This document shows, piece by piece, positions 46,217-57,730 of a stretch of 64,000 nt of DNA (positions are counted from its first letter, which is position 1; the number at the start of each line of letters is the position of its first letter). The position numbers were made by a program, and so were the translations under genes. The stretch comes from Spongilla lacustris (lineage: Eukaryota > Porifera > Demospongiae > Spongillida > Spongillidae): the NCBI GenBank assembly GCA_949361645.1, contig OX442420.1, forward strand, positions 5,625,882 to 5,689,881. The letters are read 5' to 3'. The notes under the pieces were generated by a model that worked only from the letters and a program-made list of their open reading frames with translations, was not told the origin of the DNA and did no database searches.

Positions 46217-46427
46217 GCGCGCGAAGCGCGCAGTACGGCGCCGAAGGCGCCTCGTCCGCGAAGCGGACTCGGGACGAGGCGGTGTTTTTTCAATGAAGAG
46301 TGTCTGGACAGCACCGCGGGTGCAATTTGACCCCGGATTCGGAGTCGGCATCGTCGGCGCTTCGCGCCTCGCAACCCTAACCCTAAAGCCCTAACTATCT
46401 CCTGATGTAAACATGCCTTCGGCATGT
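46217..46427. repeat. Cluster of perfect hairpins with GAA/TTC triloops
   Basis: GCGCGC-GAA-GCGCGC (46217-46231), GGCGCC-GAA-GGCGCC (46237-46251), GTCCGC-GAA-GCGGAC (46254-46268), GGCGC-TTC-GCGCC (46356-46368) and ACATGCC-TTC-GGCATGT (46411-46427). A short telomere-like CCCTAACCCTAA lies at about 46375-46386. Confidence 0.9.
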
Positions 46428-47785
46428 TATTACACGCTACACAGCAAATATAAAAGTGTGAAGGGCCCCCTATCCTTTGGCGTGAACGTACATGTAGTAC
46501 GCCAATAGACACACCAAATCGAGAGTGACCGTCACACCCAAGCGCCGGTGATTTCACCCAAAAAAAAGAAGGAAAAATAAATATTGTAATGGCCAGGATT
46601 CTAACCTATGACTATCTGCACAAGCTATCACGACATGAATTAATGTAACTGAATAACCCTTTATCCCGCAATGTCATCAATTAGTAATACAAACTAAAAC
46701 TGATTGAAGGTCCCACCAAATAATGGAATGAATTCACACGAACGAACTCGATGGTTTGATATCACACCAAAGATAAAATCCCTCCCCAAAACGAAGTAAC
46801 CAAGCATGCATCACACTTAAAGTTTTACTATTTTACATGTACATACTCCACTCGTATTTTACTACATACGCGTAAGCGCTAGCATACATGTGATTGGCAA
46901 CTCCAATAATTAACACCGAATGACTAAACCATATACATGTAAGTGCTGGTGCGCCAAAACATGCCTCCTGCAATGCTACAACAACCGAAGTATATGAAAG
47001 CTGCAAGGACTGAATTATGTAGTTGTTTTTTATAACTAACGAATCATAACAAAGTGTAATAGACAAACAATATATGCATTTAATTATCGAGTTGATTCAG
47101 AAGTGATATGTAGGTTTAGATTTTTTAAGTGTCTTCTTACAAGCATTCCTGTCCTGCATGTTCAATCCAAGCACTGGCCAATGAAAATCCCCAAGCAGTA
47201 ATCCATGCACAGTTCGACAATCCCTGGCATATCCACCAATTTTACAGCCACTCCATTGTCCTTACTCTGATGCATTTATACTAGGGACCCTACATGTCTC
47301 TACTTCTGTATGGTACTGCCTCCATCTGCATCTGTCACTGTGTGATTTTAGCACATGAAAATGTATACATGTACGCGTATACGTTATCCTTATAGATCTA
47401 GATTTACTAACTAGTAATGGTTTAATTATTTTTATGATTTTAATGATACTTCGTGTAATGCGAATATCTCAAAGTAAAAATAACACTTATGGTTTAACAT
47501 GGTTTATCATAAACCATGAACATGCTAAATAAAATCTGAAACTCTTATTTAGCAATAAAATTTTTGCCTTACGTCATAAAGGTCTCCTATTGATAGAAGT
47601 TGACCCCCCCCCCCCCCCCTCCCCCCTTACCATGGACCCCCTGATACCATGAATGCATGGATATATTTCGGCACTACAGTTTGGATGTATTAATGCACCT
47701 ATCAATGCCCCCCCCCCCCCCCCCAAATACGGGATATATAGCTACAGATTAGTGGGGGATTTGACCGCTAATTGGAGTATTGCTA
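46428..47785. other. No gene seen; two poly-C tracts
   Basis: Non-coding, with C runs at 47604-47619 and 47708-47724. Confidence 0.4.
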
Positions 47786-47793
47786 CCAGCTAC

Positions 47794-49095
47794 TAGGGTG
47801 TGTAACCGGTTATCAGGTTATTCGGGTTATTCGGATATTCGCAAAAACCTATCCGTTCGAATAGTAATTTAGCATTACTCGGAAAAATCGATTATTGGAT
47901 TTGTTCTATTCGAAATAACCGGTTTGTGAATCTCCATTCGGAGGTACTTAGGTATTCGTCGTCCGCATCGACAATTCGCCCATTATTCGAATATATATTT
48001 ATGACTATATCCGGATACGCATTTACGATATTACATGTACGACAATAATTACTTCTAATTTAAAGTTATAACGTCACTGTTGTTACTATAAATATATACG
48101 TGGGGACGAGATCAAGAAATACATGTATTACGGGCAGTAATTCGAACTACATGTAGCCAAAAGAGATCTCCCACTTCACGTGTCATGACGACGGACAGCT
48201 CCAGCTACAAATTAAAGTCAGTTCGCTTAGTGTATTTTGAACCAGCTGGCTTCTTGCATCAATCTCTCTGAGCTGATATTGCCGCGATCGTACTTTGTCT
48301 CGCAAGCCAGACGTACTTCGACGTACCGTACTAAGACGTGGACTGGGGACTAGCACGAGTAGTACTATTCGTGCTAGTCCCCAGTCCACGTCATAGTACG
48401 TCTGGCTTGCGAGACTAGATCGTACTAAGGCCTACTTAGTTACTAGTATTTTCAAAACTCGCGATGGTGACATGGAGGCTGCATGGCTGGTGATGCGTAA
48501 ACTTCACCTGTGGTTCTATTATGTTGGCGATGTATACATATAAGTAGACTGTAGGTACTGGTATAGCTCAGCGTGGCCACGCTAACTTTAACTTAGGTCG
48601 GGACACGCCCAACTAGGTATATGTGGTTAGGCCAAGCGATTTAGGCCTATGTAGGTAGCTGTGGTTGTGTGCTGAGTGCATCTGGTGTGATGTGGGTAGC
48701 TGTGCATGCTGAGGGTACTGATCTGGTGTAATGCGGTTAGTTGTAGTAGGGTGTCTGGTGTGATGGAGGTAGCTATGGTTGTGTGCATCTAGTGTGGTGG
48801 GGGTAGGTGTGTTTGTGTGCTGAGGGCATCTGGTGTGATGGGGGTAGGTGTGTTTGTGTGCAGAGCGTATCTGGTGTGATGTGGGTAGCTGTAGGAGGGT
48901 CTCTGGTGTGATGTGTACATTTAGGTGGCTCAATGAGCAGAAAACCTGAATAACCTAGGTATTCGGCTGGCAAATTGTCAAAACCTATTCGGAAAAATCG
49001 ATTTTCAGATCCAGAAAAACCTGAAAAATCGATTAGTGTTTTAAAAGTATTCGGAAAAATCGATTTTCATTATTCAGGGGAGGTTACACACCCTA
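47794..49095 (+). mobile_element. Complete 1.3-kb non-autonomous hAT-like element
   Basis: Ends TAGGGTGTGTAACC and GGTTACACACCCTA are inverted repeats, flanked by the 8-bp duplication CCAGCTAC (47786-47793 and 49096-49103). The left part is rich in TTATTCGG and TTCGAAT motifs, the right in GGAAAAATCGATT. In between is a tandem repeat of about 37 bp (GGTTGTGTGCTGAG, CATCTGGTGTGATG; 48650-48910). It holds a 123-bp foldback insertion. No transposase. Other copies: 16253-16710 and 35976-37452. Confidence 0.9.
48295..48417. mobile_element. 123-bp foldback element with perfect 9-bp target duplication
   Basis: Arms GTCTCGCAAGCCAGACGTAC and GTACGTCTGGCTTGCGAGAC are exact inverses, and the inner parts (ACGTGGACTGGGGACTAGCA) also pair. 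The flanks GATCGTACT (48286-48294 and 48418-48426) are identical. The related element at 37 kb lacks this insertion. Confidence 0.9.
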
Positions 49096-49103
49096 CCAGC
49101 TAC

Positions 49104-50018
49104 CATCACGGGGCCGGTTTGATATTGGGTGTGGTCAACTGCAAATTGCGCTGCGAATGACGAATTCTGAAAATTTTCTTGTCTTATTGCCTCCGTATCG
49201 ATATATCCTTGACAAAAAGCGACAAAATACCGAAACATACATGTATTAGCAGTTAGGGCATTGTTCCGCAGTGATGTTCTCAAAACGGATGAAACTATTA
49301 TATTTAAAATGGGGAGACAGCACATACTTTGTACATATCCAGGATCGCGAGCTAAGTGGAAAAAAGCGTTTTGTAGGTTGTACGGTTGCATCAGGTAAGC
49401 GTGCTGTATATGAGGACCAGTTATTAACCCCCAACCGTGGGGCGTTGGATTTAATAAATGTCAAATCCCCCCATACATGTATGTCCCGGATTGCATGGGG
49501 TCGCACTTACTACCATAATAACTTGCGCACTGGTATTACTTGTAAATAACAACTTTGTCCTGAAGATCAACGAAGACGTGAAAATTTAATCTACATGTAT
49601 ATCAGCACCGCTGACATCGCAGAATACTAATGAACTTTATCAATGCAATTTACGATTCTCCTGTTATCAACCAAACAACACTAGCCTGAAATCACTTTGC
49701 ATGTGTACGATAGTACAGTATAGGTGTGCATGGGTAGTGACAAAACCCCAAATCGCCCCTACCTAACCAATTAATTTAAAAGCACGCCGATCAAATCCCG
49801 TATAAATCCTATATATAGACCCCTTTCATGTGATGACAAACATTGCGTGAAAAAAAATCATATTGTATGTTAAAGGCAAATTACAGCTTTAAGAGCTATT
49901 TACAGCTTTTGACTATATTGCACTTGTCAATATTTTCAGTAAATTCCGTACCATGCAACGATGTTAGTGCCTACTGTAAAAGATTATAATAACATTAGAC
50001 ACATAATCGTTACCCAGT

Positions 50019-50058
<40 letters not shown>

Positions 50059-50689
50059 TTCCCCTGGATCCGCTACCGGGTCACAGAGGAAAATACAGCA
50101 ATTGTACCACATATACAGCACTGCACATATAAATACATAGTGTCAACATGACGATATTGCCGCGCAGCGACCTCGGTAATATAAAATTGTGCTTGCTATA
50201 ACGCCGCGCTAATAGTGATCCGTCGATCATCCTGCCGGGATCTGTCCATCAGAGCCTTGAGTTGACACTCATACGTAAATATGTATACATGTATAAATAC
50301 AAGCCAGTTCTCTTCGCTTCAATTAATGCATGTTCTGCGACATGATACTTATTACATGTATATATGTATACGTTGTCGTTTATTTATTTATGCACAAGAG
50401 CCTCGTACAATCGAATGGAGAAACGTAAATATGACGGATATATATAATTCAATAACCGATTTTTCCGAGCGGATATTACTAGGTGTTCGAGAATATCCCA
50501 ATAACCCGAATTACCTCATAACCAGTTACACGCCCTAATTTGTGCGATAAGCTCCTCTCTCGTCCTGACATCTAATTAATTGCACAGCTAGCAAACAGCA
50601 TGACAATAATCATTGGTGAGTAGGAATTACAATTAATTCGTTGCACTTATATAGCTAAACTACAATTACATATTACTGATCATGGGTAA
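49104..50689. other. No gene seen; 38-base poly-C tract
   Basis: Non-coding. C run at 50021-50058. Near 50440-50537 there are TTTTTCCGAGCGGATATTACT and CAGTTACACGCCCTA, which look like a worn end of the TAGGGTGTGTAACC element. Confidence 0.45.
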
Positions 50690-51055
50690 ATGGTTACACT
50701 GGGCAGTCCTAGCCTATATAGCATGCCTAAAGATGTTAATGGCTCTTTCTACAGCCCACATCAGAATGAGGCTAAGTCTGCCTTTAAGATCTGCTCATTC
50801 TGCGGTGTCCTCTTGGCAGAGAAGCACATATATGTTGCAAGACAAGATCAGATGAGGCCAAATGGGAGTATGTGGTATGTGTGTGTGGTGTGCTTCTCTG
50901 CCCCAGTTGCCATATTGCTCAATAACCAGGGGAACAGCCAAACTACCTCTTGGCACTTGGAGTCATTGCGGTGTCTATATAATATCATGAACCTCAGCAG
51001 CAGCATTCCCAGCTGCTGCATTCTAGCTTGTCCTGCATGCAGGAGTGAGGTATAA
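50690..51055 (+). CDS. Small cysteine-rich, possibly zinc-binding protein
   Basis: 121 codons from ATG (50690) to TAA. CSFC near residue 35, CVVC near residue 65 and CILACPACRS at the end make a set of paired cysteines like a treble-clef or RING-type zinc site, though spacing matches no family I can name. The end reads GAG|GTATAAG, which is also a possible donor, so this may be an exon of a longer gene. Low to moderate confidence that it is coding. Confidence 0.3.
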   Translation: MVTLGSPSLYSMPKDVNGSFYSPHQNEAKSAFKICSFCGVLLAEKHIYVARQDQMRPNGSMWYVCVVCFSAPVAILLNNQGNSQTTSWHLESLRCLYNIMNLSSSIPSCCILACPACRSEV

Positions 51056-51643
51056 GATATAACAGTGATGTGAGACAACACAACTGGCCTTCTCTCATCC
51101 TATAGTTAGCCAACAGAACATCAGATGGGCTACAGGTCAGGTGTTAGTCATCACTTTTACGTCTAGACAGCACTGTGACAAAAGGTCAACAAGTGCATCT
51201 CGCAATTGAGTATACACAGGAAAACGTTTTTAAAACCCAACCTTGGGATTATTAGGGTTTGTTTTTAACAAAAAGCCATCCTCGAATTGCTAGCATGCAT
51301 GGGAATATTGTAAAAACCATGCATACTGGAATTTGGCGTCCATGGAGGGTGGGAATAGCCTAAAAATCACCCTGGGTTTGACTGTGTTGAAGCCATTTAT
51401 TTAATGAATATGAATGAGCTCAACATGTTTTTGTTAAACCCAGCATGGTTTTTAAGGATGGTTTTTATGATATTCCCATGCTAGCTACATGCTCAATTCC
51501 AAGACGGTTTTTTGTTAAAATTAAAAATCCAAGGCTGCATGGGATTTTGAAAGTTTCCCTGTGATACTGACCACATCACCTCCATGTCTTTAGGTCACTG
51601 CAGGGTCAGGAGCTATACAAAGGGCACAAAGACCTCCCTCCCC

Positions 51644-51706
<63 letters not shown>

Positions 51707-52764
51707 ACACACACACACACACACAAACACAACAAACCATTGCCAAGACACCAGTCTAACAGATGGTATCACTATCAACCGGGAGGCAGAATGAGGAGAG
51801 ACTCAGGCAAAGACGAGCTATGATTGCTACTGTAGAATACTCTATAACAAAGTCTGGAAAGCATTGTTGAAAATTCTAGCTCATGAGATCCATAGCATAA
51901 TCGTTTATTTAAATGTTGTTATATCATGTTATTACAATATACACTGATTTGTTTCACTATGAGTGGTCAATACTCGATCCGACATTTCCACAAAGGGCGT
52001 AGTGTATCCACTTGCGTTACACCGCTTTTTTACCCAGTGGCGGTGTGGCTGGAGTGGCAAACCCGCGTACGTTCGTAAACTCGTCTATAGCTATGACTAT
52101 ATGCGGAGAAATACCCCCTCCCCCCTTCCCCAGCCGCACCATTGCATGTGTGTACCCTTTATTTGCACACATGTCTAGGGTACGGAAACGGCTAGCGCTG
52201 CTCATGCAATTACGAAGACATGCATGCATGCAATTCATTACACTGAGAATACATATACGTGGTCCGTAAAGCACTGAGCTCATTCATGATACGTGGTCCG
52301 CTGAGTACCCATTTATGATATGGAGCAGCACACTCTGGAAAAAAGGTACAGCCCGCTGCTTAGTTGTATACATTAATTGGCGTATGTGGGATCGAGGCAG
52401 CGAAAAGGGACCGAGCGCATATTTTTTCATGTTTTCAATTTTTTTCATATTCAATGAGACACCTTTGTCCTCTACAACTTCTTCCTTACGCACTGCAAAT
52501 TAGCCTGTCCATCATGGAGTTACTGGGTCCTGAATTTTTAAATATACGTACATGTACATTTTTATTGCACGCGTGAACGTTGATACTCCTTCCTGCGTTA
52601 GGTCCTTTTCGACCCCATATATATTATAATCATAATAATATTATTAATTATGCACATGTGAACTGCATGAGGTCTACAATTAACACCCTCAAATTCATGT
52701 AATCATTACACGTACAAATGTATTCATATTACATTAATTCCAATTGGTTTGTTGTACCCATATA
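51056..52764. other. Non-coding; CA microsatellite
   Basis: A CA repeat occupies 51645-51725. 51230-51550 holds loosely repeated TTTTTGTTAAA and GCATGGGAATAT segments in both orientations. No gene recognised. Confidence 0.5.
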
Positions 52765-52772
52765 TGACGTCA
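52765..52772 (+). promoter_or_regulatory. CRE-type palindrome upstream of the TRAF gene
   Basis: TGACGTCA about 320 bp before the TRAF start codon. Possible CREB/ATF site; the same octamer occurs before the CD225-like gene and in the LTRs. Confidence 0.3.
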
Positions 52773-53082
52773 GTACACTGTAGTGCCTTCTCGTTCCCAT
52801 CTAGTATATTGACTTATGCATGCGGTTCCGGGCTACATCGCTCATGCATGTTTATAATGAAGGGCTTTCACTAGAATCGGTGTTTACGTTTCAACACATG
52901 CATGACCTTAAAATTCATGCACAATGTGGGATAATTGTAATGATATTATGCAATGATATACATGGGTGACAACTTCTCATTATGCGAATCCCTCATCCTT
53001 GGGTATGTTATGCATGTAAACAGTATTTGTATTGAGGGTGGAGTTTTGAAATATACGCTCCATTGTATACTGACGATTTAAC

Positions 53083-54417
53083 TTGCATGTACATGCACTA
53101 AAATGGCGAATGAAGTTCATTATACATAAAATGTGCAGGTTGGCGGCAGACATGTACAAGTATGGAGGACGGGAGCACAAGTTTATCGATAACCCTCAAG
53201 AGGACTATATCTGCCTCGTGTGCAAGAACCTTACCTACGACGCATACCAAAGTATGTGTCCCTGTGCAAGGCTTTACTGCAGACAGTGCGTCACGCAAGA
53301 GTTAGTGTGCACCACTTGCCACGTAACGCCGAAATTATTTCCGGACGGTAACAGCAACCGAATAATTAGAAACCTGAGAGTGTCGTGTAGTTCGGACGGC
53401 TGTCCTTGGAAAGGTGGTGTGGGGCAGCACGATGAACACCTCCTGAAATGCTGCCATCTGTTGATCCCGTGCGGCAACGGTTGCGGGATGCTGGTCCCCC
53501 GAGGTCAACTCGAATTACACCTTGCCGAGCGCTGCACACTGCGACTTCACACATGCCCTCATTGCACGGTGGTTGATAAGTACCAAACGATCACTGGCGA
53601 CCACTTGGAAACCTGCCCGGACCTGGTCTGTTCTTGTCCTAACCAGGAATGTACCGAGACGTTTAAAAGAAGAGACGCGGCTCAGCATCGCGCCAGCTGC
53701 CTCAAGGAGGTGGTGGAATGTGCATTTTCAAAGTACGGATGCACGTTCAAAAGCCAGAGAGAGAGCCTTCATAATCACCATCACAAATTCGTTCACGGTC
53801 ACATGGAACTAGTGACGGAGTGGCATGAAATAGGCATCCGCGGTCTAAAAGACAAGTTAGACATTCTTCAGGCGCAACTGGAGGAAATTAATGCTTCGCC
53901 GCTACTGATGACATTGGCCGTTGTAAAAAACAGCCTACTTGGTGGACCCAAGGTTGCAAACGCCATTGGGCTCAAGGTCTCGTCGTTTCAAGAACACAAG
54001 GAGGGCGATAAAGAGTGGCGCAGCCGGGGCATTTACACCCATGCACGGGGCTACGTTATCTGCCTATCGGTTTACGCCAATGGCATAAAAGATGGCAGGG
54101 GCACTCACGTTTCGGTGTACTTGACTCTCATGAAAGGTAAGTACGATGACGAACTTGCGTGGCCGATGTGCGGGACTTTCCGCATCACAATGCTTAACCA
54201 GGCGCGGGACGAGAACCATCGCGAAGGGACAATCTGCCTGGATGGCTCGACGGGCTGGAATAGGATGACTGGAGACGAGCAGCAAAGAGGTTACTCGATG
54301 TTTGTGCGCCACGTGGACTTAGATCCAAAGCGAAGTGATAATGAAACGCAATACTTAGTGAACGACACCTTGTGTTTCCGACTGGAGGCTGCGATAGGGA
54401 AACCGTGGCTTGCATAA
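53083..54417 (+). CDS. TRAF-type protein: RING, TRAF zinc fingers, MATH domain
   Basis: A single uninterrupted frame of 444 codons. A RING-type finger lies at about residues 44-79 (CLVC, CPC, YCRQC, CTTC). TRAF-type zinc fingers span about 101-235 with repeated C/H sets (for example CSSDGCPW, CGNGCGM, CSCPNQEC). A short coiled coil is at about 250-270 (LKDKLDILQAQLEEI). The TRAF-C/MATH domain is at about 310-437 (RGYVICLSVYANG, GTFRITMLNQ, CFRLEAA). TRAFs bind receptor tails and act as E3 ligases or scaffolds in immune and stress signalling. The first ATG is at 53083, but M10, M17 or M24 could be used, and AATGTGCAG near 53138 could be an acceptor of an upstream exon. Absence of introns suggests a retrocopy or an intron-poor TRAF lineage. 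Confidence 0.9.
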   Translation: MHVHALKWRMKFIIHKMCRLAADMYKYGGREHKFIDNPQEDYICLVCKNLTYDAYQSMCPCARLYCRQCVTQELVCTTCHVTPKLFPDGNSNRIIRNLRVSCSSDGCPWKGGVGQHDEHLLKCCHLLIPCGNGCGMLVPRGQLELHLAERCTLRLHTCPHCTVVDKYQTITGDHLETCPDLVCSCPNQECTETFKRRDAAQHRASCLKEVVECAFSKYGCTFKSQRESLHNHHHKFVHGHMELVTEWHEIGIRGLKDKLDILQAQLEEINASPLLMTLAVVKNSLLGGPKVANAIGLKVSSFQEHKEGDKEWRSRGIYTHARGYVICLSVYANGIKDGRGTHVSVYLTLMKGKYDDELAWPMCGTFRITMLNQARDENHREGTICLDGSTGWNRMTGDEQQRGYSMFVRHVDLDPKRSDNETQYLVNDTLCFRLEAAIGKPWLA

Positions 54418-55089
54418 ACTGAATGATTTTGTTAATGTACAGTCGGGGTCCCCAAATTATATTATTGTATATTCTGAATCAGTAAATTAACTTTGTTTCA
54501 TGCGCATGCGCGCAAGGGAACGGGGGGGAGGGTAAAAGGTTATTAATGTGCACCCCCCATGCCCCCCGCTTGAAATCCAAATTCAATATAAGAAACAGAA
54601 TTCAACACCAACTCTATTGATATGGCACATAACGGAAAGGATGCTTTCTTTCACTTGATTTACATGTAAGTTGCAAGATGGTTGTCCTCCAACCTTATAG
54701 ACTGTCCAGTGAATCTGTTTATACTGTGGAGCAGTTTAAAATGATTAATAAGTTTGCTGAGTTGCATAAACTCAAAGTATGTAGCGTCAGCTGTCTGTAT
54801 GCCCATATGCCCACAGAAGCATGATCAGCTGCATGATGACGCATAGCTGCCATCCATCACGCACAGCTATTTTAGCTTCATATATATAGCAGGCATGCAG
54901 CATATTCATCTCGCTATGTAGAAGGATTTGACACCAGTGATCAGTTTCTACATATTGGACATCAGTCAAAGGTCATTACATCAATTATATAGTTTGGGGG
55001 AGAGGGGCCATCATCTCCACTGGCCACAACCATGTCCAAGTGGACCACAGTGCAGTACCTACTGATCTAGCCTCATCATCACATCATAA
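54418..55089. other. No gene seen; 3' flank of the TRAF gene
   Basis: Non-coding spacer. Confidence 0.4.
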
Positions 55090-55625
55090 TTCTCATCACT
55101 TCTCAATGCCCACATCCCCCCCTCAAACTTCCACATCCTTCCTTCAATACCCACATCCCTCCTTCAATACCCACATCCCTCCTTCAATGTCCACATCCCT
55201 CCTTCAATGTCCACATCCCTCCTTCACACATCCCCATTCAATGCCCAAATCCCCTTCAATACCCACATCCCTCCTTCAATATACCCACATCCCTCCTTCA
55301 ATACCCACATCCCTCCTTCAATGTCCACATCCCTCCTTCAATGTCCACATCCCTCCTTCAATGCCCACATCCCTTCTTCAAAGCCCACATCCCTCCTTCA
55401 ATGCCCACTTCCCTCCTTCAATGTCCACATCCCTCCTTCAATGCCCACATCCCTCCATCAATGCCCACATCCCCTTTGATGCCCACATCCCTCCTTCAAT
55501 GTCCACATCCCTCCTTCAATGTCCACATCCGCCTACATCCCTCCTTCAATCCCCACATCCCTCCTTCAATGACCACAACCCTCCTTCAATGCACACATCC
55601 CCCTCCTCAATGGCCTCCCTCCCCC
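55090..55625. repeat. 20-bp minisatellite
   Basis: Unit CCCTCCTTCAATGTCCACAT with variants (GCCCACAT, ACCCACAT), about 25 copies with a few short insertions. The long plus-strand frames here are by-products. Confidence 0.95.
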
Positions 55626-55932
55626 ATCTCTATATCCATCTCATTTCTCCATACGGAGCATGGCATTGTCGGCAACACTGACGTTGTGATATTACTTTAA
55701 TCATTTGACTGCAGCTGCTTATAATTAACACATTAAGGGGGTCATATAGAACCACAATCTCAACAAAACGTGCACTGTACATACGTGAATAAAATCAACG
55801 TTTATGCACACATATGCTTGTAGTTCAATTTTATTTCCAGCGACTAGCCGAGTTCAGTGTGTACAGTCAACGATTTGCATTGTAGGCCTTTCGCTGATAG
55901 GTGCATTGATATACTTAGCTCACCTGCATGCC

Positions 55933-55982
55933 TGCGCATGCAGCTCCTTGCATGCGCATGCATGCAAGGAGCTGCATGCGCA
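55933..55982. repeat. Perfect palindrome, 23-bp arms, 4-bp spacer
   Basis: Arms begin TGCGCATGCAGCTCCTTGCA (933-955) and end in its exact inverse (960-982), separated by GCAT. Itself built from smaller GCATGC palindromes. Confidence 0.95.
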
Positions 55983-56289
55983 TGCATTCGAACTTATTAC
56001 CACGCGAACCACACGCCCATTGCATCCTACAAATAGGACGGTGATTAGTCAGGTCCACCAAGGCTATCAACATGTTGGTAACATTTGTCTTTCAGTTTTA
56101 GCTGTATTGGACTGTCACTGTGCGGCGCGGGGTGGTCAATAACACTCAATACTGCGACCCTAAACGTGAGTCATATATCAATGGACCATATACATGTATA
56201 TAGCTTTTAGCCTCGCTGAGTGCTCTTTCGTGTACACATGTCTTATTTGTTCTGGAAACTGTCTGATGTGCTTTAACAGTTTATATCAT

Positions 56290-57009
56290 TCCACAGCTTT
56301 TCCCCTGCCCACCGTCTTTCCTCCTCCTACTGGTGGTAGCGGCGACTGGAGGTTGATCGGATCGTTGGACATGCTCAATTATAAGAATCAGCGATGTCCC
56401 AGTACACTAACACCGTACATCACTCAAAAGGCTTGCGGAAGGTTAAGCGGTCCAGGGTGCAGCTCTGTTATACTTCCCACTGGGAGTGGAGCCTTCCGGC
56501 AAATATGCGGACGGGTCCGGGCGTTTAAGTGGTGTACTCCAGATGGTTTCGCAGCATATCATTTAAACCCGAAACCTGTGACAATCGATGGGCCTTACGT
56601 ACGTGGACGGCATCAGCATTACGTACTTTGACGAGGGCAAGCGACAGCACGTGTTCACCTACGCCGCTGGGCTTATGTAGCAGTATAACCCTTCAAATTC
56701 TCCCGCTGCTACGTGCCCTTGTGCCGGAGGAGCTCAACCACCTCTTTTCGTTAGAAACATAGACTACTACTGCGAGTCGGGAAATCCGGACAGCAATTAT
56801 TACGTCAATCAGATATTCTGCGACCCTCTGTGGGACGGTAAGGAATGTAGATATGACGAGGAGTCCTGCTGCACACCTCCCAACCAGCCATGGTTCTGCA
56901 AAGACCTCTGGAAGCGGGTGGCATCTGACGTGGAGATCCGATCCGTATCTGCAACGATGATAGACAATCATATGGAGAAATCAACGGACACGAAAGTTGC
57001 AGTTTGTAA
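56290..57009 (+). pseudogene. Pseudogene of the cysteine-rich receptor family
   Basis: Same landmarks as the gene at 43.4-44.8 kb: WRLIGSLDMLNYKNQRCP, FRQICGRV, then in other frames VDGISITYF, CPCAGG, DYYCESGNP, LWDGKEC, CCTPP, PWFCK. Lesions: a 4-bp tandem duplication ACGT (56597-56604) shifts the frame; an in-frame TAG lies at 56678-56680; a 5-bp tandem duplication ATCCG (56936-56945) shifts it back. The frame then ends at TAA (57007-57009) with no stalk or membrane segment. A possible acceptor TTCCACAG lies before the first conserved residues. Opposite strand to its intact relative. Confidence 0.8.
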
Positions 57010-57730
57010 ATTTTTGGATTTCATTCCGCGGTACGTTCCATAGAGAATGTATGGCGTTTTTACTAACTTGATTATTATTTACTTAACTAACGGACCTGCA
57101 ACTTTTGCCACCCTCTAATACTACTCTAAATGATGTTTAAATGTAGGCAATTTCAAATTTTATACCTTGTATCGTCCAAAATTCTGGGACCATTTCTGAA
57201 AATATGATACTCCATAGACTTGTACAGAAAATGGAAAAAAAATCATGCTAATTAAGATATTCCATTAGTTATAACTAATGAACAGAGGGGGGTTAGAACT
57301 TTTGCCACCCTCTGAAACAATTCTACAACTATCCAAATAATATAATATATGAAAAAAAGTGGATGTTGTTGTGAAGAATTTGGGGACCATTTTAAAAAAT
57401 AGTAAATCAGTTTTGGTGCAATAAGGCGCTATTTTTAAATGGCGTTTCTATGTGTTGCCATAGATATTTAGTAAAATCAAGGATATTCCATAGTTAATAA
57501 AATGATGCCAGCATTTTGCAAAGCTGGAGTCGAGAAGAGGGCGTGGTGGGCCAGGTGCCGCCCCGTGCCGGGGGTAACTACTAGTACATGCCATGGAATA
57601 CTAAAAGCTTCGAGTCTATGTTTTCTGCAAGACAGATCGATGTATTGAAATGATGTTAGGCTGCTTACCTCGATCGGCTGCTCAGACAAGAGATGTAGGC
57701 CTACACGTAGCTGTAGCTGGATCTGAGCTA
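57010..57730. other. No gene seen
   Basis: Contains two diverged copies of an ~190-bp segment with GCAACTTTTGCCACCCTCTA or GAACTTTTGCCACCCTCTGA (about 57100 and 57296), each followed by TGGGACCAT or TGGGGACCAT. Confidence 0.5.

Noticed and set aside
46123..46557. 144-codon arginine-rich minus-strand frame
   Set aside because: Crosses the GC hairpin cluster; composition explains it and no domain is seen.
55040..55700. 213- and 119-codon PTSLLQCPHPS frames
   Set aside because: By-product of the 20-bp minisatellite; overlapping frames are equally open.
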